In this document: positions 11,150 to 23,402 of the stretch, one piece after another
Numbering within the stretch: the first letter of the stretch is position 1
How the letters are laid out: each line of letters starts with the position of its first letter
From: Ichthyophthirius multifiliis
Taxonomy: Eukaryota > Ciliophora > Oligohymenophorea > Hymenostomatida
Assembly (NCBI RefSeq): GCF_000220395.1
Contig: NW_004086063.1
Span: 79,684 to 143,683 of the forward strand
DNA: 64,000 bases
Reading direction: 5' to 3'
Made by a program: the position numbers and the translations under genes
The notes under the pieces: model-generated
What the model was told of the DNA's origin: nothing
Database searches by the model: none
What the model saw: the letters and a program-made list of their open reading frames with translations, nothing else

Positions 11150-12356
11150 TCATTTTTTCTTTTCATCTTTTATAGCGCCAAAGTCTGTTTGTAATTTTTC
11201 TTTTACTTATGCTGATATAGCTTCTACTTATTTTTTAAGAGATTTAACTTTAACGGTTTTTCTTTCTTTTTTAACTTTTGGTGTGTCTGATGTAAGCTTA
11301 ACATTTTAATCGTCAACAAATTCTTAAGTTTCTTCTTACGTTTCGTCTTATGCCATAAAACTTTGCATATTCATTTCTCTTCTTTATTCTACGTCTCCAC
11401 TCATTACAACTACCCTTTAATGAATAGATAAATATTTACTTTTATCAAGCTCAATACCATCTGGAAGTAATTATTGAATATCTCCAATTCTTAAAGGTCT
11501 TATCTTAGATATATTTTCAGGATCAATTATAATCTTATGAGGGTATATATCATTATAACAATGAACCCAAATGCCTTGCATCTTTAATTACATATCATTA
11601 CCTCTATTTAGGTCATTATTTTAAAACGTATGTTATATGTAAAAAGGTAAATATAAGCTGTTAGCTCTTCCAACAACATATCTTCTAAATTTAGCATAAA
11701 CAAGCCACTTTTCTCCTATAAAGTTTAAAATAATTATAATTAGTTAATAAAAAATTACATAAATATTTAAAATTTTAATTAAATCAAAATATATTTTTTT
11801 ATTTAAATATTACAATATATATATTATATATCTTTTACTTGGATGTTAAAATATGTGATCATAGGTACATCTTATTTCTTAATCATCCGCTTTAAAATAA
11901 TATGGTTAATTTATATGATGTAAACGCCTTCTTAATGAATATATTTAACTACTTTCTGCTGTTAAATCTACATCTGATATATCTTCATATCCTTTTATAT
12001 ATACTTTTATTTTTTATTTTTTATTTTTATAATTTAGAATAATTTATATTACCTGGACATTTTTTTTCTTTCTTTAGTTTAATTAAAGTATCGCTTTATT
12101 TTCTAAATTCAGAGAGTATAATAACCTTTTCTTTTCTTAATACTGCTTAATCTAATGACATTTTACGATATTTTTTATTCATAAGATCTAATATTAATGA
12201 ATGATTTGGTTACTTATCAACTATTTAATATTTTGTTTCTTAAGGTTGTTAAGTAGAAGTTTAAGTAGCAGGTTAAGAAGGAGCTTTTTCAGCAAAACTC
12301 TAAAGAGATTTATATTATATTTAAATTATTCTTTAAATATTATAAATTTATTTCAT
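11150..12356 (-). CDS. Mitochondrial ribosomal protein bL25 homologue
   Basis: Three exons, with introns at 11992-12052 and 11716-11838, encode 340 residues. The first 27 residues (MKQIYNIQRIIQIQYKSLQS...) are basic and hydroxylated without acidic residues, which is typical of a mitochondrial presequence. The body contains a bL25/CTC-like barrel: WVHCYNDIYPHKIIIDPENI, then LRIGDIQQLLPDGIELD and VVVMSGDV, matching the 'IP..I.VD...L..GD.I.V.DL.LP.G..' pattern of bacterial L25. A separate block, EKWLVYAKFRRYVVGRANSL, is conserved-looking but I do not recognise it. The Lys/Glu-rich C-terminus is an extension. bL25 binds 5S rRNA in bacteria; here it would act in the mitoribosome. The assignment rests on the barrel pattern, so it is good but not certain. 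Confidence 0.6.
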
Positions 12357-12763
12357 ATTTAGTTATTTTTGTATTAAAACTAATTTTTATATTTATGAAT
12401 ATAATTTCTTAATTTAATTTTAATAAGTAATATTTTTTATTCAAATATAACTACAAGATATTTTAAAATAGTATTATCAAATAAAAATAAAAGCATAACG
12501 ATTAAAAAATAAAATAATTTTAGTTTTAGTAGATGTATATATTTATTAATCTAGGAAAAAAAAAAACCATCTAATTAAAAACAAAAAATGTATCTAACTT
12601 TCGTAAGTCTTTTAAATTTTACATCTATTTTTAATTTTCTTAGTTATTTATTTTTTATAAAATAATGCTGTTAAATTAATTTAATTAAATATTAATTATT
12701 ATTTTCGTCAAAATATTAAATCACAGCTTATTTTAATCAATATTAATAGTTTAAAGTCATGTC

Positions 12764-14032
12764 ATGGAAAACAATGATATATTAAAAGGAAGTTTGAACA
12801 AGCATTATAGTTAGATAAATATACAAAAGGCATAGCTTTTCTTAAAAATGTTCAGAAGAAATAATAAACTCTCATATTCTTTCACTAGTTAATTAAAATA
12901 TAAATATATATAACAATGGAAAGTTAAATAAAGGAAATTTATCTTCTAGCTTAGAAAGTGATAATATTTATAAAATATATAAAATTTTTAAAATAAAATC
13001 TAATTAAATACTTAAAAAAGATTAAAACGAGCAATTATATAATAAAAAAACTTGGTTTAAATTAATCTTTTATTATTGTCCAAAAAAAATATATAAACAT
13101 ATAATATTTTTGTAAAAATTTTAATAAATTAATTGAAAGATTAAGTATTGAAATTTGGGTTTTATTTAAAAGATAATCATAATTTATCCTTATATATAAT
13201 AATTTATTATTTTTGTACAGTAGAAATGACTAATATAGGATTTGGAGATATAATAAAATAAACTAATGCAGAAAAAATAAAATATACGTTTAAATTAAAC
13301 TCTTTTTGAATTATAAAAACTTCTTTTAAATTATTCTTAATATTATTTATAAAAACTTATTAGGGATAAACATAATAACTTTTTTTTTCATTCATATATC
13401 TTTTAATTTTGCATGTCTATAATTTTTAAATTTATTATGTAAAATCTTTATTTTTTAAAAATAAAGTATTTTTTAAGTATTTATTATAATTTAATTTAAA
13501 AAATATAATATAAGCTTTATAATAAATAAAATAATTAAATTTATTTAATTATAAGAAACGAAAAGTTTATTTAATTTTTATATTTTAAGAATATTTTTAT
13601 TCTTAATGTTTATAAATTTAATTTAGTTGTTATTCATTCATTTTGTCTGATTATAAATTTATATTTTTTTAAATAAACTATTTAGATCTTCCTATCATTT
13701 ATGGCATATTTTATCAATGAATATTCATTCACTTAATAGAATAGAAAAAATTTTAATGAATTTAAAAAAGTAAAATGAATTTTTTTAAAAATTTTTGCTG
13801 AAATTAATTCTTAAATGACCAAGTATTAAGTTAGATTTGTAAAACAAATAGCAAAAATATATAGAATATATTAATAGTGAAGGTTTAAATAAATAGAAAT
13901 AATCTGAATAAAGTTTAGAACGCCTTTACAAATTTTTAAAAGAGGAAATTCTTAAAGAGGTGTTATTAAAGGAGAAGTAGAACTTTTTAAAAAGTAAGAT
14001 ATAATAAGTCATACTAAATAATTCGAAGAAAA
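12764..14032 (+). CDS. Voltage-gated-type K+ channel, pore-to-C-linker fragment
   Basis: The diagnostic part is the pore loop at about 13195-13285: LSLYIIIYYFC, then the selectivity filter TVEMTNIGFGD and IIKQTNAEKI. S6 follows after a long putative intron at about 13684: IFLSFMAYFINEYSF. A splice near 13770 (intron ending ATTAAG) then joins LDLQNKQQKYIEYINSEG and SLERLYKFLKEEILKEVLL. That is the C-linker of EAG/CNG-type channels. Between the presumed ATG and the pore there is room for only about 130 residues, too little for S1-S5, and no cyclic-nucleotide-binding domain is seen before the kinesin gene begins on the other strand. The gene is therefore truncated, or its 5' exons are unrecognised. 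Intron structure of the first 400 nt is unresolved. Confidence 0.55.
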
Positions 14033-14108
14033 TAATAATAATATATATTTTAAAAAAATTAATATTTATAAAATTAAAATAAAAAATATAAAATAAAATA
14101 ATAAAATT

Positions 14109-16414
14109 TCAATATCGTTTAACTCCACTTTGTGGTCTTCTAGAATTTTTCTTTGCACTTTTAATTCTAACTCTAGGCTACTAAAGTGCACTTTCCTTAT
14201 TGATTAATTCAGGATTTTAATATAGACAATAGGCATTTTTTCATTTGCCATCATTGCTAGTTCTTCTTCATCCTCATTAAGCGCAACATTTATAGTTTCT
14301 TAAACTTTAGGAGTAATTTGTCTTTTGATAATCTTCACTAATTCTTTCAGATATTTCTAAATCAAGTGTTAAAATATTATCTGTTCTATATCTAGGATTA
14401 CTATCTCCAAGATTTATAGCCATTCTTGATGCTTCACAAAGAGGTCTTTTAAATCCAAATGCTGATTGAGGCTTTTTTTAAATCATATCTTTATGGGTTG
14501 AATCTTTAATAATCCAATCATCTAATTCTTCAGAAAACTATAATTTATTTTCTAGTTTTTTACTTCATTTATAGGAATAAAATATTATGTAATAACATCT
14601 ATTAATTTTAATTCCTTAATATAATTTCTATTTTCTTCTAGAAGAATTTCTTTTTCACGGTTCCTTTCTTCGTGGATTTCATTTTTTATTCTCTAAGTTT
14701 TTAATTTTTCAACTAAACTATTCAACTTTTTTGTCTTTACTTCTATTTCTTCTTATTATGTTTAATATTTATCTTAATAATCTATTTAAATTGCTCTTTT
14801 TTTTCTAATTCTTCTTTTAAACGCCTTTCCGTTTATTATCTTTCTTCCAATTCTAATTAAGCTTAAATTAGTTGTTTTTCTTTAATTCTTTATTATTCTT
14901 TATATTTATCTCCTTATAATAATTTTTATTCCATTTCTTTAATTTAAGTTACAAGTTATTCTTAATCTTCTTTAATTTTTTTTCTTAATCTTCTTTTTCA
15001 CGTATTTACTTTAATAATCTTTCCTTTTATTCACGTTACATTTGAATTTCTCTTTCCATTTTATCTCTTTCTTAACCAACTTTCATTTTTAATTACTCAC
15101 ATTCTTTTTATAATTATTCTTCTATTTCTTTTATTTTCTCTTCATCATGTATTTTTACTACTTTTTCAACCTAAATTAAATATATAAAAACAATAAAGTA
15201 AAATAAAAATACTTCAATAATTTTTTGTAATTTTCCATCAGCTCCAATCTTAACATTTCCTCCAACTTTTTTGCTTAACTCTTCTTTTAATCTAGTAATT
15301 TCTTCTTAATATTCTCTTATCATCGCATCCTTAGGATCTTCATTGATTTTGGGTTTATTTTTTATACTTTTTGCTCTATTAGCATACCTTAGAGTACTAA
15401 TAGTTTCATCATAATTATAGTCTACAGGTCCAATATTTGCAATCATAACTGTTTTAGTATTTCCTCCTAATGAATCTTAAAGAAGTCTAGTTAATTTAGA
15501 ATCTCTATAAGGAATATAAGGTTTATTATCAACCAATGCTGATATAACATTACCTAAAGTAGAAAGGGATTAATTAATATTAATAGCTTCCTTAAACCTA
15601 TCACCAGTAGCCTATGTTTTAGATTGCCTTTCAGAACCTGCAAGATCTACAAGATTTAACTTACCAACCCTAATATGTTATTAACCATCCACAGTTTCAC
15701 ACATTTCAACAGTAATCATGAATAAAGAATGCGATCTAGAAGATCCTTCATTCATATTTGTAGCTCCAACAGCCCTATTTTATCTACCTAGTTCTAATTT
15801 ATCTTTCATTTCTTAAGGATTTTAAATTATGAATGAAGAAAGATCTTTTACATAAACTCCAGAGTCTTAGTTTTCATGAAGCTAGAGTTTATTTTTGGCA
15901 TTTTTTGATAATAAATCTCGAATTTCTTCGTTGTATAATTCAAGAAAAGACACTCGAACTAAAAATTGTTTCGATGGAGAACCTTCTATTACCCTATATA
16001 CATGCTCAAAAGCACGAGGTATAATACCTCTTTAATCTGGTGGATCAGCTCTTCCTTCCATTGTATGTGTTTTTCCTATTTTTTAATTTATTTATTTTAT
16101 TGATATAAATATTTTACCTGTTCCTGTTTAACCATAAGCGAATATAGTACCATTATAACCCTCTAAAACTGATTCAACTATCGGAAGTGCTGTTTAATTA
16201 AATACCAAATCTTATGCACACTTTGGATGAATTACAATATCAAAAGTAAAAGTTTTTCTTGTTCATTTGCTTCACCTTTTGGGTTATTAACTTATATTTC
16301 ACCTCTTTCAGGATACATCTTTACTATTTCTTAACGATTGTCTTATTGCTCTTTCTGTGAAATTGGACGACATCTTATGGCTACTTTTACACACTCTTCT
16401 TTTCTTGCTTTCAT
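14109..16414 (-). CDS. Kinesin-2 family motor (KIF3/FLA10-like)
   Basis: Starts [22 protein letters not shown]. The motor domain shows the P-loop GQTGTGKT (split by the intron at 16076-16117), [12 protein letters not shown], switch I NEGSSRSH, switch II DLAGSER and [14 protein letters not shown], and ends with [20 protein letters not shown], the class signature of kinesin-2. A second intron lies at 15171-15212. A long Glu/Lys/Gln coiled coil follows, then a basic tail ending [10 protein letters not shown]. Kinesin-2 drives anterograde intraflagellar transport, so this fits a ciliated cell. The reading frame slips at five A/T runs (T16253-16257, 14976-14983, 14797-14804, 14556-14561, 14236-14241). 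Each is healed by one extra A in the mRNA sense, which suggests undercalled homopolymers. One further slip near 14320-14345 remains unexplained. Confidence 0.92.
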
Positions 16415-17433
16415 TATATTTAATTATTTTGACAGTAAAAAATATATTTATCAAAACAAATATTATTTTAAAAGAAATTTTTTTTTAAATTAAATAAATA
16501 ATATATTTAATTTTGATTTATATACAAATTATAAAACTATATAAATTGTTTATAATATATTTTATTATTAAATATAAAATTTATATTTAAAAAGAAATCA
16601 TTAAAATTCATTAAATTTGTTATCCTTTTATAACTTTAACTCATTATTAATACTTTTTATTTGTATATAATAATGAATTTTATATATTTAAATAATATTT
16701 TGTTTATTAGCTAAAATTTATATAAAATTATGCTATATTTATTATTTTATGTATTAAATGCTATATTGTTATGATAACAATTAATGAAATTTTAATCATA
16801 AATTTAATAGACTTTTATTAATTTGATAACCTTTATAATTATAAAAGTTTAATAAATTAAAAATAGAAATTTAATATTTTTAATAAAAAACATAATAAAA
16901 AGTAAAAAATTAAAATCTAATTTATAATTTAAAATAAAAAAAAAAAAAAAAATTATAAAAAAAGAATGGATAATTGCGATAAAAAAAAAGTAGTGCATAA
17001 AAAAAAAAAAACTAATAATAGCATAATACTGTTAAATATGATAAAAAAACAGCCTAAATAAAAAATTGTAAATTAAATTATGCAAAAAAAAAAAAATATG
17101 CAAAAATATTAAATAAATATTATAATTATATATTATATATTATATATTATTATATATTTATATAAATATAAATATATAAATATATATATATAATTTTTTT
17201 ATAATATTTATTTTTATTAAAAATTAATAATACATTTTTATTCCTTATAGTATTTTTATTATATTTTTATTTATATCTTTTTATATTATTTATTTTATTT
17301 TATCATTTTTTTTATTTTCTTTTTTTTATTTTTTTTAATTTAAATAATTTTAATTTTTTTAATTTTAATTTTTTTTTTTTTATTTAAAATAGATATAAAA
17401 TTTTATATTTTTTTTATATAGTTATTATAAATC
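16415..17433. other. AT-rich intergenic desert
   Basis: About 1 kb upstream of the kinesin gene, with long A runs around 16930-17100 and T runs around 17300-17400. No coding frame or RNA gene seen. Confidence 0.55.
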
Positions 17434-18389
17434 ATGCTTTAAAAGTTGAAAAAGATTTAATTCTTCTAATAAAATTAAAATAAAATTTAATTATAAAAAA
17501 AGAATTATTTAATAAAATTAAATAATGCTTTTATAAAGTAAATGTATGATAAAGTTAAAAACCATTAATTATTATTAACATAAATAAAATTAAATTTGAA
17601 TAATAATAAAAATATAATAAGTTTAATTAATAAAAGTAAAATTTATAAACTATATAATTGTAATTTTATTATTATTATTTTTAGTTGATTATACTATATA
17701 AGAAGAAAATTAACAAAAATAAAATATGGGAATCAAATAATAAACATTTATAAATGAAATATAAAAAGCATTCAGTTATTAAGGAAGTTTTTATACACAA
17801 AAAAAATAAAATGAAATTTAATACTAATAACAAATTCAAATAGTGCAAAAAATTATATAAATGCCTTTAAATGAACAGTTTTATTAAATTGAATCTTTTA
17901 AAAAGTTCAAACAAAATTAATAAAAAAGGGATAATCCTATAATTAAATATTATGGAATAATAATTTTAAACTGAATAAATCAAAATGAAATTAGAAAAAT
18001 TAAAATAACAAAAATTATTACAAAAATAGACTATTAATAATAATAACTTTACTAGTATAGAAAAAAATTATTCAAATTTAAAATCTATTTATAAATTAAA
18101 ATAAGAAAAGCAATAGTTTTTAGAATATTTAAATAAACTTATTAAAAAAAATAAAAATTACAAAATTATTTTATCCTCTTGTATTTGTATTTGAAATTAA
18201 GTTTATATAAAAGCCAATATATAAAAATGTTACGATATTGAGAGTCTAAAAAATGAAAGCAATCTTAACTTTGAAGATGTATTATAAATTATTTAAGAAT
18301 AAGATAATTTTATCAAGTAAAAAGTTAGTTAAGATAAGTTTATTTAATATTAATAAGGAAAAATATATCTGGATAAAGAAGCAAATTGA
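17434..18389 (+). CDS. Coiled-coil protein of unknown function
   Basis: Three exons, with introns at 17621-17694 and 18181-18213. The product is Q/N/K-rich with heptad-like segments (EEQ... then MKLEKLKQQKLLQKQ and LKQEKQQFLEYLNKLIKK) and ends QGKIYLDKEAN. A single frame slip between the blocks ending IIKYYG and beginning NIMEQQFQ lies just after the A run at 17922-17927 and fits one missing A. I do not recognise a family. It may be the first part of a longer coiled-coil gene continuing to 20.3 kb, since further coiled-coil frames follow on the same strand. Confidence 0.5.
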
Positions 18390-18599
18390 TATTATAATTA
18401 TATTATTATTAACATTTTTGAATATTTTTATTTTTTAAATCTAATAATGAGTTAATTGATAATAAAATTTACAATTTTTATATTAAAAATATTAATTTTT
18501 AATAAAATAAATATATATTTTTTTTTTTTTTAATAAAAAATTAAAATCTAATTTTTATAAAATTAATTATTTAATCAATATAAAATATATATTTAATCA

Positions 18600-20330
18600 A
18601 ACAATAAACTCTTAAATACTTGTTTTTAATAAAAATGCAAAAGAAATTTAGCTTATCCAGAATTAGATAGAACATATGATATTATAAACAAACAAAAAAT
18701 CAATAATAAATAAGAAAAGACTAAAAAAATATATATTTATTAAACTATGTAATTTGTTAAAGAGAAAAAATAATAAGGATAACTTTAGAGAAGTATATAT
18801 TAATATATATAGTAAATTCAAAATTAATTTTTTTATAATGAAACAAATAAGAAGAATAATCAATTTAAGATAAAAATTAAATGAATTTATTGAATAGTAA
18901 AAAGGAAAAATAGAACAATCTAAAATGTATTATAATATATAATAAAAATAACATTTACGCTTTAAATTAATTATTAATTCAAACAGAATAATGCATTAAT
19001 AGCATTAATTTAAAATTAAAATAAAGAAATTAATCATAATCTATTACATTTTATTTAATTAATATATGATTAATGCAACACACAATTGTATCATAAAAAA
19101 AATATATTAAAGACAACTATTAAATTTATTAAATAATACAAGAAGAAATACATTTATAACTATTAATTTTGTTAATATGCAAAAATTCTTATAATAAACC
19201 TTCTTACCTTATCCAAAAAAAAAAATGTCTAAAATTAAAGTATTTTAAACCAATGAAAATCTAATTGACAAATTTTAATATTTATTAAATTTGGAAAAAA
19301 ATGCAATTTATATTTTTTTTATACTTATTAAGGGTTTTAGGCATTAGATGTTTGTTTTTTTAAGATAAATAGCTAGAAATATAATATATATTTAATTATG
19401 CTTCTAAATAAAGAGAAAAAAAGAGATTGATTATAACGCGTAAGTAAATTAAAAGAATAAAATGAAAAAAAATTAAATTTCAATACTTAGCGAAAATTTT
19501 TATTATATCAAATAAAATAAATTTTAAAACCTTAAAAAAATTATGAAATTAGTTTGAAGATATGAACAATTAAAGACAATAGATAGATTGTAGAAGTAAG
19601 TTTAAAATTTAATTTTTAAATCAGAAAAAGTAGTTTAAGAAACTATGACTGTAGTAGGAAAGCAAATAATAAAATAAATTACCATTAAATATTAAGAAAT
19701 ATTAGCTGTATTTGCACATATCTTTGTTTTATTTTTTTTATAAAAGAGAAAAAATACTATATTTACTTCTAATCAAAAAAAAAACTATTTATTATTAGTA
19801 TATGTATGTAACTTTTTTTTTTATTTTAATTCACAAATAAATCAATCTAATAAAAAAATTAAAAATACTTATATATATATTATAATATAAGAAACTGCTA
19901 TTAAATAAAAATTAAACCATCCGAATTTAATTAAAGGTTAATTTTTGATAATCAAAAGATTAATTTTTTCCTTTTTTACTAACAGGTAAATTACTAGAAA
20001 AATAAAATAATACAATTTATAGATAGGCAGATTAAACTTTGTTCAAAAATTAGTATATTTTAAGTATGAATATTTAAACATTATATAGAAGAAAAAAATT
20101 ATAATTTAAATAAAAGTTATAAAATTAAAAATAAATTTCTAAATTTATTATTAATTAAATTCCTTCATAATAATTGACTAGAAGACTATTTAAAGTAAAG
20201 TCATGCTAAACTCAAATTTTAGAAAACTAATAATTTAATTCTTATTTAGAATAAATTAAATATTCAGTAGAGTTAAATATACAATTTAATTAAAAAAACT
20301 CAACATATATAACTTATTATAATGTTTTTT
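18600..20330 (+). CDS. Probable exons of a further coiled-coil gene
   Basis: Several plus-strand blocks read as coiled coil: KEIQLIQNQIEHMI near 18645, NQKNKMKKNQISILSENFYY near 19455, and RYEQLKTIDRLQK followed by an apparent intron (19595-19623, GTAAGT...CAG) and ETMTVVGKQIIKQITIKYQE near 19640-19700. Another block, from 19985, reads GKLLEKQNNTIYRQADQTLF. The frames change between blocks, so short introns and possible run-length errors are involved and I could not build one model. Protein-like residue choice and the lack of TGA support coding. Function unknown. Confidence 0.35.
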
Positions 20331-20784
20331 TTTAAAAAAAAATTATCCATTTTTAATTCTTTTATTTTATTTTTTAGTTAATTGTATATAGAAAAATAAA
20401 ATAAACATCAGAGAAAAAGATAATTTAAAAGATTTATTATATTTATTATTTATATTATTTATTTATTTTTTAAATATTTATCAAATTTAATTATAAAATT
20501 ATTTTAAAATATCTTTTATAATAATAATTGAATTTTTAATAAATATTTAATTATGTTTTTTATTATAATTATATATTTAAAAAATATATCAATAGAATTT
20601 TTTTGTACTATCAGCTTACTTTTTTAAATTAATAAATTATATATCTTTGATTTATAAATTAAAAAAAATATATAAAAATAAAAAGATACTAAATATATTA
20701 CTTAAATTTAATAATATAATAAAAAAAATAAAATCATTTAAAAAAATATTTTAATGATATTAATGATTATTTTGAAATTTTATT
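20331..20784. other. AT-rich intergenic stretch
   Basis: A/T-rich spacer at the 3' ends of two convergent genes. No feature seen apart from a T-run/A-run junction near 20322-20341. Confidence 0.5.
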
Positions 20785-21576
20785 TCAAAATGTTCTCTTC
20801 CAATTAATATATTTATGAGGATTGATTCTTTCTAACCCCTATAAAGCAAGTTTTATATTTGATTTTTCTTAATAAATATATCTGATTCCATAATCTGCCT
20901 AAGTTTCGCAAGAAAATTATTCCCAAGCTTTATGTAATCCTTTTGAATTGCAAGATGGTTCAGTAAAATATATACTAACAGTAAAAGCAATCATAATACA
21001 ATATACAACAACATAGTCAAGTTTAAATTTAGGAATACTTTATTTAATAATATGATATCTATAGAAAGTTTCTAAAGCCCTAGTTAATAAAAATAAAGCC
21101 CAAATGCTTCTATTTTATTTTTCCCGAACCCATAAACTTAAAAAGCCAGCAATAAATCCACTAAAGAACCATAATTTTCCATTATCTTTTTTATATATTT
21201 TACGATACTAACAAATCAAAAATTTCATTATAAATGAATATAAAGCTGGAAAGGTTGCAAAGCGTAAGTTTTTCTTAGAGATTAAGGCATAAAATAACAT
21301 AAATGGATCCTTTTTCACTTCCTTAAATTTTGTTAATAATACTACTATATCTATCAATGCTGTTACAGAATATCCCATTAAAAATGATTTTATTGTTAGT
21401 TTTAATATGTTTTAAGTGCATCCTTCTTCATGTTTACAGAAAGCTGTTTTTGTATTATAAGGAAAAAAATTATTTATATATTCAAGAATTAAAAGCTCTA
21501 AATTTGCTGATAAATCCTTCGAATTTTACTATTGTTTTGACTTCTATTATTTTTAGAGATGCTCTATTTTATCCAT
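20785..21576 (-). CDS. TMEM135-like membrane protein
   Basis: A single exon of 263 residues starting MDKIEHLQKQQKSK. It carries the cysteine motif CKHEEGCTQNIL near residues 50-60, hydrophobic segments (FLMGYSVTALIDIVVLL, FATFPALYSFIMKFLI, LWFFSGFIAGFLSLW, VVVYCIMIAFTVSIYF) and a motif with basic and aromatic residues, IWALFLLTRALETFYR. The CxHxxxC block plus 'F..GFIAG..S' and 'LY..R..E..Y' pattern matches TMEM135/PMP52, a protein of peroxisomes and mitochondria related to the Tim17 fold. The C-terminus holds two more Cys (EPSCNSKG, FSCETQADYG). No introns are needed and no frame problems are seen. The family match is by pattern only. Confidence 0.6.
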
Positions 21577-21754
21577 TTTTTTATTTTATTTTTTATTTTA
21601 TATATCAATTTTTTTGTTTTTAAATTAAAATTTGTATTTAAATAATTTATTTCAATAATAAAAATAAATTTTTTATTAATTATTTAAAAACTTAATATAT
21701 TAAAGTTCTATTATTACTTATTTTTTAATATTTTTTTTTGATAATTAAAAATAA

Positions 21755-21931
21755 TCATTGATGCAATTATTTTGTTTATGCATTTTCAATTATATTATTA
21801 AGCCATTTTAAAGACTTCGTCTTTTGATTACTAAATACAATATTGTCAGTTTTTGATGATATAAAATAAAACCGGAAAATTATTTGGTTACCTTATACTT
21901 AGCCAGTGTTTAAGCACTTGTTGTATTTCAT
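21755..21931 (-). CDS. Small ORF of 58 codons, hypothetical
   Basis: Starts MKYNKCLNTGQ and contains FRFYFISSKTDNIVFSN and KSLKWLNNIIENAQ. It sits alone in an AT desert and is richer in G+C than its flanks. The same DNA can fold into three short hairpins, so a non-coding RNA is an equally good reading. Confidence 0.25.
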
Positions 21932-23402
21932 AATTATATTTATATTTATATTTTACTTTTAAATATAAAAATCTATTTTTTTATTGTATTTTATAAATAT
22001 ACTTATGATTTTTTAATCATGAACAAATAATTTTTTTATTTATTTAAAAAAATTTTAATACAATTAAAATTATTTTATATGATATATAGATTAAAGATGC
22101 TATTAATTATAAATGAAAAAATTATCTAAAATAATATAATATAATAAGTTAATGATTTTAAATTTTATTCTTTAATTTTTTATTATTATATATGAAATAT
22201 AATAATAAAAATTTATTTTTTTCTAAAATTTACATTTATACATTTAAGATTAAATTTATAATTATTCAAATATTAATTGGATATATTTTAATTTATATAA
22301 TTTTATATACATTTTATTTTTATAATTTACGATAATTTAATTTCAAATATATATATTTATTCAATATTATACGTTATTTATTGAGTTTAGTTAATTCATT
22401 TTAGAGAAATCAAATATGATATAATAAAGTAAACTCTATAAATAAAATATTTACTATATATATTTAATATATGATGTTTAAAAGATATATTAATTATATA
22501 TTATTAACTATTTCTATAATTTTAACTTTTATATAAGTTATTTTTCTATATAATATATGAAAAAAGATAAAATAAATGATATATGTTTAAATATAATAAA
22601 TAAAAGAACTTTTTAAGTATTAAGCATATTTTTATTTTTAAAGGAATTTAATTAAATAAAAAAATTCTACTAAATATGGAATACTTATCTATAATTTAAT
22701 AAAGTTATAATATAATAATTAGTAATTTATCTAAATATTTCTCTAAATTTAATTTTAAAAAAATTATTTTACTTTTTATTTATTGGACTTAATAATTATT
22801 TTAAATCTTGTATTTATATATATATATTCCGTGTTTTCATTTTATAATATTATATTTTTTTATACTTTAAAAATACATAAATAATTATTTTTATATTTTA
22901 AAATCTTGAATTAAATAATACATAATTCAGAATAATATAAAAATAATTAAATATAATAATAGTATATTATTTTTCATACACAATTTAATATATATACTTT
23001 ATATTATCTTTTAATTAAAAATAATTTTATTAATATATAATTAAATTCTTTTATTTTTATTATTGTAAAATTTCAAGTATATTGTTTAAAAACATAATAA
23101 ATTAAATTTTCTATAAATAATAAAAAATGTATTTTATTTTTACATATATGAAAGTATTTTTTTTTAAAGTAATTATTATATTATATTTATAGATTTTTTA
23201 TTTTATATGTAATTTTAAAACTCTATCAATAAAAAAAAGACCGTTATCTATTTTTCTTACATTAAAAAAATACAGAAAAAATTATATCAAGTTATTATAT
23301 TTTTAAGAAATATATATACATCATAATTAATTATTTTATAAATTTTCTTTTTTAATCTTTTATAGAAATTCGAATAAATAAATATACTTTTTTTTAAAAA
23401 AA
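21932..23402. other. AT-rich intergenic desert
   Basis: About 1.5 kb with no recognisable gene. A T8-A8 junction (23387-23404) overlaps the start codon of the next gene. Confidence 0.55.
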
